From: Eucommia ulmoides
Lineage: Eukaryota; Streptophyta; Magnoliopsida; Garryales; Eucommiaceae
DNA length: 64,000 nt
Assembly (NCBI GenBank): GCA_016647705.1
Contig: CM028335.1
Coordinates: 18,454,905-18,518,904 of the forward strand
Direction of reading: 5' to 3'
The position numbers and the translations under genes were made by a program. The first letter of the stretch is position 1. Every line of letters starts with the position of its first letter. Of the stretch, positions 11,581-23,733 are shown piece by piece. The notes beneath the pieces are model-generated. The model made no database searches. It was not told the DNA's origin and worked only from the letters and a program-made list of their open reading frames with translations.

Positions 11581-11689
11581 ATCCCAAATCGACATAAACT
11601 TACTTGGAAAAGAAAGATCTTTATTAGGCAAAGTATTTCTTTACAGAATCTGAGTTTAGAGGCTCGAGAAATACATCACTATCCATTTT

Positions 11690-12690
11690 CTAGAGAATCA
11701 ATGCTCTACCGCTCAAAGCCTTGTGAACAACAAAAAGACTTTTCCAATTTGGGGCGAACTTACCCTTAGCTTCATCTTGGAAAGAAAATATTTTCTTCAA
11801 TACCAATTCACCGGCCCTGAAGACTCTAGGGCGTACCTGCTTATCATGTGCTTTGGAAATTCTCTATCTGTAACATTGCCCATGGCATATCGTTGTTAGC
11901 CGTTTCTCGTCAATTAAACAAAGTTGGTCCAATCTTTGTTGTACCCATTCAGTTTCCTAAAGCTCGGCCTCCATGAGCACTCGCAGAGATGGAATTTCCA
12001 CCTCAGCCGGTATTACCGCCTCCGTGCCGTAAACCAAAGAATACGAGGTTGCCCCTGTCGAAGTCTGAATCGAAGTCCGGTAAGCCTTCAAAGCATACGG
12101 AAACATATCATCCCACTCTTTATAGTTATCAATCATTTTTCGGAGAATTTTCTTTATATTCTTATTGCGGCTTCCATTGCTCCATTCATCTTTGGACGGT
12201 AAGGCGCTGAGTTTCTATGCTCGATCTTGAATTGCTGACATATTTTCTATATTTTCAAGCCCTTCAGGTTTTTGGCATTATCGGTTATCAGTGCTTGTGG
12301 CAAACCGTATCTCGACACAATATTTTCTTTGATGAACCAAGGTACTGTCCTTTGAGTCACTCGGGCCAAGGAAACAACTTTTACCCACTTGGTAAAATAA
12401 TCAATCGCCACCAGGATAAAATGATGACCACTCAGCGCCTTAGGGGTAACTTCTCCAATAACGTTCATACCCCACATTGAGAAAGGCCATAGGGCTGCCA
12501 AGCAATGAAGTTGCGAAGGTGGGATATGGATTTGATAACCATGAATCTAAACTTATGGCATCTTCGAACAAACTGCACACAGTCGCTTTCCATCGTTAGC
12601 CAAAAATGACCAGTCCTCAGGATCTTCTTTGTGAGCATGAAGCTGCTCATGTGAGGTCCACATATGCCACCATGGACCTCTTTCATCAAC
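11690..12690 (-). pseudogene. Tat element integrase, broken
   Basis: The integrase inserts the cDNA into the genome. The zinc-binding start lies in 12689-12465 (MKEVHGGICGPHM, later a C-H pair in RRCHKF; the expected second cysteine is missing). The catalytic core has its first aspartate in LVAIDYFTKWV and its second in LITDNAKNLKG (12501-12247). The glutamate region near 12200-12150 reads HRNSAPYRPKMNGAMEAA, after which one base is missing. The C-terminal part can be followed on the same strand to about 11690 (segments like RPRVFRAGELVLKKI and KFAPNW). Several stops and shifts interrupt it. Confidence 0.85.
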
Positions 12691-13059
12691 TGGATGGCCT
12701 CTTAGACTCCAACACATCTCGACAGGCCCATGTCAGGGAAGCGTTTGTACAGTGTCTCTCCGCTTAGGAAGAATTGGCCTGCTAACCTCCGGAGAGTTTT
12801 TCGATCAACACTCGATGCCCTTTCCAGATACTCCCGATTTTTCAGGAAGTTATTTATGTTATGGTACCACGGGTCTTTGGCTGGTTCAGATTCAAGCTAG
12901 AAACAGTGAGCCGGTCGACGCTGAACTCAGATTGCCACTGGAATGATATCATCCTCCTCCCGAGTGATAGAGATCATAGACGCCAAGATAGCTAAGTCAT
13001 CGGCAAAGTCATTCTTGAGCCTTGGTATGCTTTCAAATTCGATCATCGTAAATCATCGC

Positions 13060-13345
13060 ACAACTCCAGGAGGTGATTGTTATAGGCTATCATAATCGGA
13101 TCGATAGTGGCATACTTATCCGTCACCTGATTGATTATCAACTCAGAATCCCCAAACACTAGAAATTCTTTGATTTTCATGTCGACAGCCAACTGGAGTC
13201 CCAAAATACATGCTTCGTACTAAGCTCAGTTATTGGTGCTTTGGAACTTCAACTTGGAAGCCACCAGATAATGCTGCTTGCTCGGAGAAACCAGAACAGC
13301 TCCGATTTCGACCTCTCGAGAGTTTACTGCTCCATCGAAATACAT
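13060..13345 (-). pseudogene. Second (archaeal-like) RNase H of the Tat element
   Basis: From 13345 the minus strand reads MYFDGAVNSREVEIGAVLVS. After two in-frame stops it continues YEACILGLQLAVDM, and then FLVFGDSELIINQV. The aspartate of YFDGA, the glutamate of YEACI and the aspartate of GDSE are the expected catalytic residues of RNase H. A second RNase H between the usual one and integrase is known from Tat-lineage gypsy elements and is the main lineage marker here. The stops at STNN*A* make it inactive. Confidence 0.8.
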
Positions 13346-13439
13346 TTTTTCAAACTGTTTCCTCATCTTCTTCATCTACCGCATGAATCGACTTATTAGG
13401 TAATAGTGTCTCAAGAGGCTAGTGATTCATTTGAACTGG

Positions 13440-14894
13440 ACAACTAGCCAACTGATCTGCTATCGTCTGACCCTTCACTGACTTTTGGGTCTTGCAGACG
13501 ATATCGAACTCCGTTAGCAGCATCTGCTATTTTGCAACTTTTCCTGATAGAATCAGCTTCTCGAAGATGTACTTTAAGGGATTTATCCTGGCTATCAAGT
13601 AGGTAGTCAGTAGGAGTATGTAATGGCGTAGTCTTTGAGCAGACCAGGCCAATGAACAACAGGTTCTCTTCAGCAAGGTGTAATTTTCCTCGTACTTCGT
13701 GAAGCGCTTGCTGAGGTAATAGATGGATTGCTCCTTCTTTCCAGATTTATCGAGTTGCTCGAGAATAGCTCCCATAGAGGAGTCGAGAAATAACAAATAT
13801 AGCAATAATGGAACCCTCTCCCGAGGCGGCACTAAAACTGGACGGTTGGTTAGATAGGCTTTAATCTTCTCTAAGGAATTCTGAAAATCTATATTCCATC
13901 ACCCGTCACTTTCTTTTCGAAGTAGCTTGAAGATTGGCTCACAAGTGGCAGTGAGCCGGAAGATGAATCGGGCTATGAAATTCAATAGGCCTAGAAAACC
14001 TCGGATCTCCTTCTTATTTTTCAGTGGTGGCATCTCACGAATGGCCTTCGTCTTTGCAGGATCAATCTCAATTCCATGGAGATTTAACATAAAACCAAGA
14101 AGTTTTCTGGAAGTCACCCCGAAAGCGCATTTTGCTAGATTGAGCTTGAGTTGATATTTTCGAAGTCTGTCAAACATCTTTTTCAAATAGCAGAGATGAT
14201 CCTCATCTTCCTGAGATTTAACGATCATGTCATCTACATATACCTCCATCTCCTTGTGCATCATATCATGAAAGAGGGTTGTTATTGCTCTTTGGTACGT
14301 TACCCCGGTATTTTTGAGACCGAAAGGCATCACCCTTTAGCAAAAGACTCTCCATGGTGTAATAAAGGCTATCTTTTCTCGATTTTCCTCATCCATCAGA
14401 ATCTAATTATAGCCAGAGAATCCATCGACGAAAGAATAGAGCTTTCGCCCTACAGTGTTGTCGATGATGATATGAATGTTTGGCAACGGAAAATCATCTT
14501 TCAGACTTGCCCGATTGAGATCACGATAATCCACGTAGACTCTGATTTTTCCCGAGGACTTTGGCACTGGAACGACATTTGAGAGCCATTCACTATAGTT
14601 ACAGACTTCAATAATTCGAGCATTGTTGAATTGCTTCACGATCTCCTCCTTGACCTCGAGGCTGATAGCAGGCCTCAACTTTCTCAACTTTTGTTTGACT
14701 GGTATACTCCCAGGCTTTAGCGGCAGCTTATGGGTCACGATACTCTTGTCCAGTCCTATCATGTCATCGTAGGACCAGGCAAAGGTATATTGGTAGGCAA
14801 CTAAGAGCGTTGTCAACTCTTTCTTTTCCAGAGCCGTGAGAGCTGATCTAATCTTTACTTCCTTCAACTCTTCCGAGGTCCCTAAGTTTATCAA
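13440..14894 (-). pseudogene. Tat element reverse transcriptase and first RNase H, broken
   Basis: RT copies the element RNA into DNA. Section 14894-14403 holds VVPVPKSSGKIRVYVDYRDLN and SFVDGFSGYN. Section 14333-13899 holds MMPFGLKNTGVTYQRA and the catalytic YVDDMIVKS, then the connection FLGLLNFIARF. Two stops lie between the sections: one replaces a glutamine codon after GYN (CAG to TAG), the other a tyrosine codon before the MPFGL region. Section 13832-13444 is the first RNase H (YLSKRFTKYEENYTLLKRTC, PLKYIFEKLILSGKVAK), with a shift near 13830. Confidence 0.88.
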
Positions 14895-15512
14895 CTCAGT
14901 CTTGTCATTACTGGGAATCGACCTATTCTCAAATTTTGTAAAAGCTTTTCAGATCTCACCATCGTCTGGCTGGCAAGAGTCATCTTTTGTTTCCACTCCC
15001 ATCAGGTTATGGTCAGGTTCTGTATTGAAATCATACTTATCGCACTCTAGCTCAGATATATCGCATACATCATACACTGGTAACTTAGGCATCCTGAAAG
15101 CATAAAATTTAAACAATTAAACCATATGTTAGATAAAACATAATTGCATTCATTAAATATAAAAAGCCATTACAAAACAAAAATCCATTTCCATCCAAAA
15201 GGCTAGTTGAATGGAAAGGTGAGTACAAAATTTTTTCCCAATTTACCGAAACGCCCGATGAACCGGGAGGGAACAAGAATCCCAATTCCATAATTTTTTA
15301 CCCCATTTGATTCGAATACCAGACCCATGACTTAGTCATGCCTCCTTTTCCAGGATTACGTTCACAGCTTCCTTGATCATCACTTTCTCAGGGTGCAACT
15401 CGAATCCTATAGCCTCTTTCCTTTTGTTGATGGTTTCTGCTAGATAGGAAAAGTTGACCCGGATATACGGAATCTTTATCGACTGGTTGTCTTAGGATCC
15501 ATCCCTCTTCTT

Positions 15513-16888
15513 TCAAAAGAACTTTGCCCTGTCTGCTCTTGTCGGCTCATATCTCAATCCGAATCTCCCCATCTTCTCCTTGACTTCTATTGATTCTGTA
15601 ATTCCATCCAGATTCTTGCCTAATTCTTTCTCGGGAATACAACCCAAGGACTTCATTTCTTTAGCAATGAAGGCCACAGTATTAGACAGTAATGGTGTCA
15701 TCTCATGTCCTTCTTCCTTCACAAAGGTAGCATTTGCGACGTCGAACACGTGATAAGAGGCTTTAATCTTCTCTTTTTTCTCGTCTATTAACGTGACATA
15801 CCGACTTATCGCTTGACGGAAAGGTATGATATCCAAATCAGCCTTGATCACGTACAGTGTGTCATCAACAATGAACTTGATCTTCTGGTGTAAAGACAAA
15901 GGCACTGCCCCAGAATTATGGATCCATGGCCTCCTCAACAACAGGTTGTACGAAGCAGGTATATCGAGCACTTGGAACTTCACATTGAACTGTATCGGGC
16001 CAATTTCAATTGGCAGGTCAATCTCTCCAACGCTATCTCTCCTAGCCCTATCGAATGCTCTGATAACTGTCTTTGACGATCAAATCAGTGACAAATCTAT
16101 TCTCATTTCTTCCAGGGTCGACAAAGGGCAAATATTCAGTGTCGTTCCATTGTCAATCAGCACCCGAGCTATGAACATTCCATGGATTTCGACCGTGATA
16201 TTCAAATACTTGTTGTGACTCATTCCGTCTTTGTCCATCTCGTTATCTATGAAAGTGATGGTGTTAGATCCTAGGACTTGCTCGACCAGAGTGACAAACC
16301 TTTCTGGAGGGATCGTGCTAGGCAAGTGGGCTTCATTTAGGACTTTTCGCAGTACTTGTCTGTGTACTTCAAGGATAGGAGTAGTGAGAGCATCAAGATT
16401 TGCACCGGCCCTTTGCTAAGTTGCTCCAATATCTTGTATTCTGAATTCTTCATTGCCTTTAGGAAGTTGTGAGCCTCTTGTTCTGACACCGGATTTTTTA
16501 GAGCTCCTTTTGGTTCCCTCACAGGAACCCTGATCAAATCATGTGGCATGTACACCCTTCCAGACCGAGTGATTCCACCAGTTTCTCCTATTGAGATTGG
16601 CAATTCTTCTCCTTCTCCTGTTTTAGCGACGATCTCGTAATTCCACGGGATCTTATTGAGATTTTCCACTGGCTTTTGCGGGAAAGACAGAACTAGAGAT
16701 TTCTCCAGTTTTTCGGCTACCATTTCTGGATGTAATTCGAACCCTCCGTCGAGAACCTCCGGGTGTAAACAAATACCACCGATACCGATCACATCAACTT
16801 CTTCCTCGACCTCTTCTGTGAAAATTAGATTGACGCTACTTCTTAAGGGGGCGTGTTCAGATAGCGGATTTTGCTGACAATTTGGCAT
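15513..16888 (-). pseudogene. Tat element linker and aspartic protease, broken
   Basis: Section 16888-16337 is the gag/protease linker (GITRSGRVYMPHD, then LKAMKNSEYKILEQLSK). Section 16325-16080 contains the protease active site VLIDNGTTLNICPLSTL; the DNG triplet is usual in the Tat lineage. Section 15983-15513 continues with IPASYNLLLRRPWIH, which fits the protease flap-to-end segment (family form LLGRPWIH; here the glycine is arginine). Section breaks near 16330 and 15990 are frameshifts or stops. The protease would cut the Gag-Pol polyprotein. Confidence 0.8.
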
Positions 16889-16894
16889 ACCGGC

Positions 16895-18641
16895 CTCAGG
16901 TTTTTTAGGAAATATGATGGCTTTTATCCGTATGAACTCCCGGATCTTGTCATTTAGCTGAAAATACTGTTCGGTCGCATGTCCTCTGGTTTCTGAGTGG
17001 TATTCACAGAAAGCATTTTAAGAAGCTATTTTACTCCCAGGTTTAACTTCGTAGAATAGAAGGGGTGTCAACATCCCCTGCTTCAAACAACTCTGGTACA
17101 ACTCGGTGATTAAGACCGGAAGGTCTAGTAGCTCTTTGTCATCGTTACGTAAGTCTCTCCCAGTAGCACAAGGTAGAGAACCTTGGTGGTATTGGATTCC
17201 CGGCCTTAGAGTGTGGTTAGGAATTTGAGGTGGAGTGTTCAGGTTTGGTTGATATGTATGGTAAGAGGGTACTCGGTAGGCTTGGGGATAATATTGGGGA
17301 GTGTGGTTTTGGTAAGGAGGAGGTACGTTCTGGTAATAGTGGGCACGGCTTTGGGAATACGATTGGTTCTGGGGGTAATGTTGGTTTTGGCAATTTTGAG
17401 GAGGGTAGTTGTAATATTGGTTGTTCTGGTTCGAGTAGTTTTGGGGATAGGAAGCTTGGGGGTAGTCCTGGTGATGGGTTTGTTGGGGGGGAAACAACAA
17501 TGGCTATCTCACTCTCCTTCTTCTTTGGTGGGGCTGACCTCCTAGTCAGATCGGGCGAGGTCCCTTTAATCTTTTCGCTTCTTATTCCTTCTTCTGTCAC
17601 ATCGGCTTTCTTGATCGCGTCGCCGAATGATGTCACTACTATGCTTGAGAGATCTCAATAGAACGTTGGCGTCTGGATTGACTTGAATATCTCCAACTAA
17701 GCCTCCTCGTTCAACCTGGGGACAACTTTGGCAGCCTCCTCCCGCCAGCGGGCAGTTTACCTTTAGAAACTTTCATTTTTTCTCTTCAGTATCTAGTAGA
17801 GAGTATTACGGTCTGGTGCGGCATCTTTATTATACACATATTGTTCACAGAAGGCCTCTACCAGATCCTCGAACATCTTAATTTGTACCAAGTCCAGGGT
17901 CATACACCAACTGAGAACCGGTCCTTTCAACGATCGTCGAAATATTTTTAGGCAAAGGTCTTCATTCCGAGCATGAACTCCCAACTCTTCCTTGTAGATA
18001 CTGATATTCTATTCTGGGGGGCCAGTATCGTCATACTTCATGAATTCTAGAACTACAAAATTTTCTGGATACACCACTCAGGGTGGTGCTGACAGCTCTT
18101 TGTACGCCGCTTTTCTGGATGGCTTCTCCCTTTTTAGTTCTTCTATGGTTTTCTCCAATTCTTCTATTTTCATAACCCAGGCTGGATGGGGTCCATCTTC
18201 GTTTCTGTTTTCTGTTTCAACGGCTAGGGCCGGTTGATTAGCATTAGGATCATTTGGTGGAGCAACGATCCTCTCCGGGTGGATGACGATCTAGGCTGCA
18301 GGAGGGGCCGAACCTTCAAGTGGAGCCTGATAGATATGCCCCTGGTTGGGGTATACTGGTTCTCTATAGGCAAAAGAATAAGGGCCCATTTGGGGTCCAT
18401 AGTAGACTGATCCCGCGAAGTTCGGGCCGGTATGGTTCGGATTTGGCACAGAGTTCTCCATCTCGGCACTTGGAGGATTTCTATTTAGTGATTCAGTCAT
18501 GAGAGTTCCGTTAAATGGGAGAATAGGCGCCTCCTGAGGCTGGCTAAGTTCGTTGATCATTTCCCTCAGTATGTCAATGGTTTCCTACATACGAGCCATC
18601 TAGGCTACACAGAGAGATTCGAGATTGCTTTCTGATGTCAT
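16895..18641 (-). pseudogene. Tat element Gag, broken
   Basis: Gag forms the virus-like particle. The likely start ATG is at 18641 on the minus strand, and two CAG-to-TAG stops follow within about 20 codons before MINELSQPQEAP. Section 17984-17793 is the retrotransposon gag core (LCLKIFRRSLKGPVLSWC, FEDLVEAFCEQY). Section 17500-17100 is rich in P, Q, N and Y. Near 17037-16950 a zinc-knuckle-like CEYHSETRGHATEQY occurs in which the last cysteine is tyrosine. Several frames are needed to read it. Confidence 0.8.
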
Positions 18642-19176
18642 CTTGGAGTGAGTCTGGGCCCAGCTGCGAGTATAGACCAGACTTCAAATGGGGGGAACTG
18701 GAATTGCTTTTCTGGGACCAATTTTTCTGTCTCGTTCTGTTCTTATAACAAATCCATTTATTAATCCACGTGAGTCTTAGGTAGTCTTAAAACCTATCCG
18801 AGTTCAAAGTTTTCAATTCCGATAACGATCGATCAAAATAGATAATGATTTATGAAAATTCTTTCGTAGCTTAATCGGTATTGGAAACTTCGAACTCATT
18901 TGGTTTTTAAGACTTCCTAAGACATCATCAATCCATCAAGTGTGAAACCCTTGTCTTGTATCATAAAATACCAAGGGGATAATATGGATACAAGACGACC
19001 GTACTTGTGTCGGAAGGTTTACAACAATATAAAAGTCCGAGAGAAAAGAAAATAAGTAGACATCACAACTTATTAAAAATAAAAAAAAATAAAAAAAAGA
19101 TAGCAAAAAAAATATAACATTCAGACATGAAATGGTAGGACTTATTTGGACATATTAGGCTCAACCCTCTAAACAT

Positions 19177-19194
19177 TCCCCAGCAGAGTCGCCA
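19177..19194 (-). other. Primer-binding site of the Tat element
   Basis: Two bases inside the 5' LTR, the minus strand reads TGGCGACTCTGCTGGGGA, which starts with TGG to pair with a tRNA CCA end. This sequence is familiar from Ogre/Tat-type elements, where a tRNA-Arg primer has been proposed; the tRNA identity is from memory and unchecked. Confidence 0.8.
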
Positions 19195-19196
19195 GC

Positions 19197-20990
19197 TGAC
19201 GCGCCCCGATTTTCTAAAGAAATCAAAATCAATATACAAGTGTAAATGAGAAGGGGCTTTTTAAGAGCGTCAATTTTCTCATAAAAATACTTAAGTCAGT
19301 TTTAAAAAAATGAGTTACCACCTAGCATTGAGTTTAAATAGTGTGCTAGGTCACGGGATTTTTCTTTTTAAAAACAATTTTAAAAAAACGGCTTAAGTAA
19401 AATTATAACTCCAAAAATAACATGGTCCAACCAGATATTTGTTTTAAAGAGTTCGGGGGTCAGTTACGCTCAGGGAAGGTGTTAGGCACCCCAAGACATC
19501 CGTCCAAAACGGTACCTTATATCCAATTAAGTCCAATTAGTTTAGTCTAAATATTTTATTTTATTTTGAAATCACTTCCTTCTAAAAAAGAAAATCTTTT
19601 TGTATTTTATATATATATTATCAAGGAATTTATATATTGAGGGGATGATTTCCTTCCAAACCGCTCAAATAGAAGGCGGGGAAATTTCCTCCATGTTTTG
19701 ACAATCTATTAAATTTAATAAAATAAAATAAAATAAAAAATAAACACACACCCATACACACACACTCACACACATCGAGGGAAATATTCCCTCTTCTAAA
19801 CTTAAACTACTCCAATGGAAGGTCGGGAGTTTTCCACCTCATCTTGTCAGTACATTATATTTAATACATGCTAAAGAAACACATGCACACACACACACTC
19901 ACATGGATTGAGGGGAGTAATCTCCCTTCTAAACCTAAACCGCTCCAATGGAAGGTCAGGAGTTTTTCACCTCGTATTGTCAACATATTTTATTTAACAC
20001 AAATTAAAGAAACACACGCGCACACACACTCACACGCATCGAGGGGAGTAATCTCCCTTCTAAACCTAAACCGCTCTAATGGAAGGTCAGGAGTTTTTCA
20101 CCTCGTATTGTCAAAACACAAGTTAAAGAAACACACGCGCACACACATACACACACACACACACACATACTTAAGTTAGTTTAATCTATATATTGAGGGG
20201 AGTAATCTCCTTCTGAACCTAAACCGCTCCAGTGGAAGGTTAGGAGTTTTCCACCTCGTTTTATCTACACATTAAATAATTCACAAGTTTATATATATAT
20301 ATAATTTACAAAATAAAATTTTGATATAATAACGACTTAATGCATAAGTAAGATTTACAAAAGATAGAAGTTCCAACCTTAATTTAGATATTTTCTTCTC
20401 TTCTTCCTTTCTCTTCTTCTTATTCTTCTCAAAAAAAATATATATTTTTCTCAAGAAAAAACAAACAAAAAAAAATCTCTCCCACAAATTTCTTTCAAAA
20501 AAAATTTCTCTTCAAAATTCCTCTCTCTCCCTCCTTGGTTTCGTCTGATTTCTCCATATAAATAATGCCCTCATCATTACTTGGGTAAGATAAATGGACA
20601 AAAATACAAAAAAAAATCAAAACCAAAGGGAGAAACAAAGGGGAACAAAACATTAAAAATGGGAAGAAAATATGCACAAAAGAACAAAAGGGAAGAACTA
20701 TTCATTATCATGTGTGATACTATTCCAAAATCATGCAGACACTATTCATCAGCATGCGGTACTGTTCACGCGCGGGTACTATTCATACGTGCGTTCGGTT
20801 TGCCGTGTTTTATTCGTTTTTTGTCCGTTTTGCTCCAAATAAATGCCGTTTTGTTTCATTTTCAAAAACCTTTCTCTTCTTGTGTATTTTCTAAAATAAA
20901 AATAAAATAAAACATAGGGAAATAAAACAAAGTTAATTATAAAAATAAAGTATAAAATTTTTATGAGGTGGTCAAAATGCCGTGTCTACA
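19197..20990 (-). repeat. 5' LTR of the Tat element
   Basis: This 1,794-bp LTR keeps both termini (TGACGCGCC at the left, GTCTACA at the right in plus orientation) and is followed by the ATTTG target duplication. It differs from the 3' LTR by scattered substitutions and small indels, for example an extra (TA)n stretch near 20290. It should carry the element promoter; I cannot fix a TATA box with confidence. Sub-repeats like those of the other LTR lie at about 19640-20265. Confidence 0.9.
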
Positions 20991-20995
20991 ATTTG

Positions 20996-23733
20996 GCGTG
21001 CTATTTTCATCTTTATCACTTTGTAGGCAAATGTGTTTGGATTTACAACATGCTAGGCAAAAGAACAAATGGTTAGGAAAATTGTGACATGCAAAATGTT
21101 AGTATAGGTATTCTACTGATCAATTCCTGGTTATTGCAAAGAACAATTTATAATTTCTAAAGAAAATTAAAAGCAAGTATAAACTTTGTGTATTTTAGTA
21201 TTTCCTAGAGTCATAAGACAAATCACTCATTGTCATTACATGGGAGAGAAGAAGACATAAATTAAAGATGTTAAATAAGAGAACTAACAAGAATGTCACA
21301 TTTATTATAACAGTTGAAATACACTAAAATTGTAATTGTCGGGAAAATGAGTGTTATTTAAAAAAAATGATAAAAAGATAAATTAAAAGTATGTATGCAT
21401 GCGTTATTATGAAAATCATATACCTCCAATTTAGTAATGTCTAAAATAAAATAAATTTGTTTACATCGTTAACTGTTATAAGACATTCCACTGGTAATAT
21501 TGATTTTTCTTAACATAATAAATCATTGGTAAAAAAAAAATATGTTTCTAATTGTTTGAAGTGGTTAAGCAAGAAAACATAACATTGAAGTTGGTTCTTA
21601 TTCTAGTGATCAACTGTAACTGGAATCTAGCCAACAGAGTATGGTGGCGACACAATTATAATTGGAAAATTAGTTTTTCCATGAATTCTAATAGATGTGA
21701 CTAAAACTAAAGTACTTATTTGGTTTAGGGGTTTCTATTTAGTTTTGTTTTTGTTTTTTTAGAATTTTCCACCATCTATCCAATTGATAAATGCATATTG
21801 AATTGTCGCAACAGTAACGAAAGTTATAAGAAACATTGAGACATGGTATTGGAACTTAGAGGGCAAAACTATATTTATTTAGTTTTTTAAAGATAATGTT
21901 CAAATAAATAACCTAAAATTTACATGGCGAATGCAAGTTATTTCAAAAAGAATGGGTGTAGGAAAAGGTAATGGAAAGAGGTTTTTGGATTGTACTGAGT
22001 CCTAGTGGTGAATGGAGATCCTCAATGGTCTCTCAAAACAAGCATAAGGCCATAGAAACACCAAAAGATCCCTTTGTCTAAAGTAGGTAGGGAGTTTGAG
22101 GCAAGTATTTTCCCTAATTACCTATACAAGTGCAAATGGACCTTTGAAAAGTTAAACGAATTTTATTAAGTATTAAGAACAATAATTTTATTAGCCCGAC
22201 AAAACATGACGAAGCCACCAATAAGTTTCAAAATTATGTGCACAAGTTAGTAAACAAAAATCACATGGGATGCTTAGGTGTATTTTCATTATAATGTTTT
22301 CTAAATAGAACCACTTTGTAATTAGATTCAGATGCATCTGTTGCCACAATAGTTATTTTCAGTAATTAAAGTTTTCTTACCAGGAGGGGCCAACAAAATT
22401 AACCAAAAGAGGAATAGAACATGAGAAAGAAAGTACAAACCAAGAACTTATATTTATCTTTAACTTAATAACGCAAAATTACATATTTGTCCAAAAAAAT
22501 TGTGAGAGTTAAAAGTAAACTTTTTACCTATTTTATGTATATTTATTATAAACATATATATGTATATGTATGTGACTATTAAGCTATTATCTATATTATC
22601 AAAGTTAGTCTTTTTTTGTTTACTATTCATATGCACAAGTAAAATTGTAAATTAATTCATTGTAAATTTGAAACTTTTTTTTAAAAAAAAGAAAGGCATT
22701 TTATATTTTTTTTGTATATTTTATAGCAATAATATACATGTAAACATAGGCAATTTTTTTATATAATAATTTTATACACGAAGTACAATTATAAATGGCA
22801 CTTAAGAATATTAAACAAGAAAAAAAAAATCACCCATTTTTTGTAGTGCATACTTAAAAGAACTAATATTTGGTAATAAAAAAAAAAAAAACTCAAACTA
22901 TTTAATAGAAATATAAAATATAAACATAAGTAAAACAAATATGTAACGACAAACATAAATACCGATATTTAATTTAAAATTATTTAAAGTAGTTTTAAGA
23001 GACAGTTTTAAAATAATAGATGATATTTTTACTCTATTTAGAACAAACTTTATATTAATTGATACTTTTAATAGTTATAGATTTTATTTGTGTACTTACA
23101 TAGTAGTTATAGATTTTCTTTTTGTACTTTCATACAGTTGGTGGGATTATCATCAGCAATCATTTCTCTTTTTAATTACAACAAATGGAAATTATCAATA
23201 GCGTTACTTAACAAGGATTGAAATTAATTTGGCCTTACTACTATTATATGGCTTATTTGGTCATCTTCATTATGAAATTTTTAAATGTGTCATTTACTAA
23301 AGATTACAATCTCAACACTTCATGTAATGAAATAAGAAGGCAATAGTTAGCAAAAAAAAATTCAAATTTACTTGAATGTAAACATTGTGCTCTAGGTTAA
23401 ATGCTGATAAGGAAAAAAAACACATAAATATAGTTCAAGTGAAATTTACATTTCTAGTGAAATTTACATATTTTAATGCCCAATGCACCTGAACCGTAAA
23501 CCCTAATAATATATTTACCAAATAACCCCCTTAAAATATGGCATATTATGAAAAGACTTCAATGTACTCGAATCATTGAATTCGAGGTTTTGTGCATGCT
23601 CATAAAGCTTCTCACGGAATAGATTGATATGTTAACTTTTTGAGGTTGTTGTGGCTATTTATAACGCTCATAAAGAGTTGCGAATGAGAATAGTTTTGGA
23701 GTATAATTGATTATAAGTTAGAGCTATTTACTT
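20996..23733. other. AT-rich intergenic region
   Basis: No gene, LTR or clear terminal repeat is visible. The stretch consists of AT-rich sequence with homopolymer runs and short (TA)n or (ATGT)n tracts near 22555-22570. None of its short frames resembles a known family. Confidence 0.55.

Larger units (their letters stand above)
8107..20990 (-). mobile_element. Ty3/gypsy Tat-lineage LTR retrotransposon, full length but mutated
   Basis: Two long direct repeats (8107-9875 and 19197-20990) bound a 12,884-bp element. The target duplication is ATTTG at 8102-8106 and 20991-20995. All genes read on the minus strand, so the 5' LTR is the right-hand one. The order is gag (18641 down), protease, RT, RNase H, a second RNase H, integrase, then a long 3' non-coding part. 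The LTR opens TGTAGACAC in element orientation, the primer-binding site is TGGCGACTCTGCTGGGGA and the polypurine tract is AAAGAGGGGCAGC. The second RNase H and these signals fit the Tat group (Ogre/Retand-like). Many frames carry stops, several of the CAG-to-TAG kind, so it is not autonomous. Confidence 0.9.

Noticed and set aside
17213..17661. Two plus-strand frames rich in G and V opposite the Tat gag
   Set aside because: They are antisense shadows of the Q/P/N-rich gag segment on the minus strand.
19868..20179. Frame of 103 codons rich in H and T in the Tat 5' LTR
   Set aside because: It is produced by the CA-rich sub-repeats and lies within an LTR; the other LTR does not preserve it.
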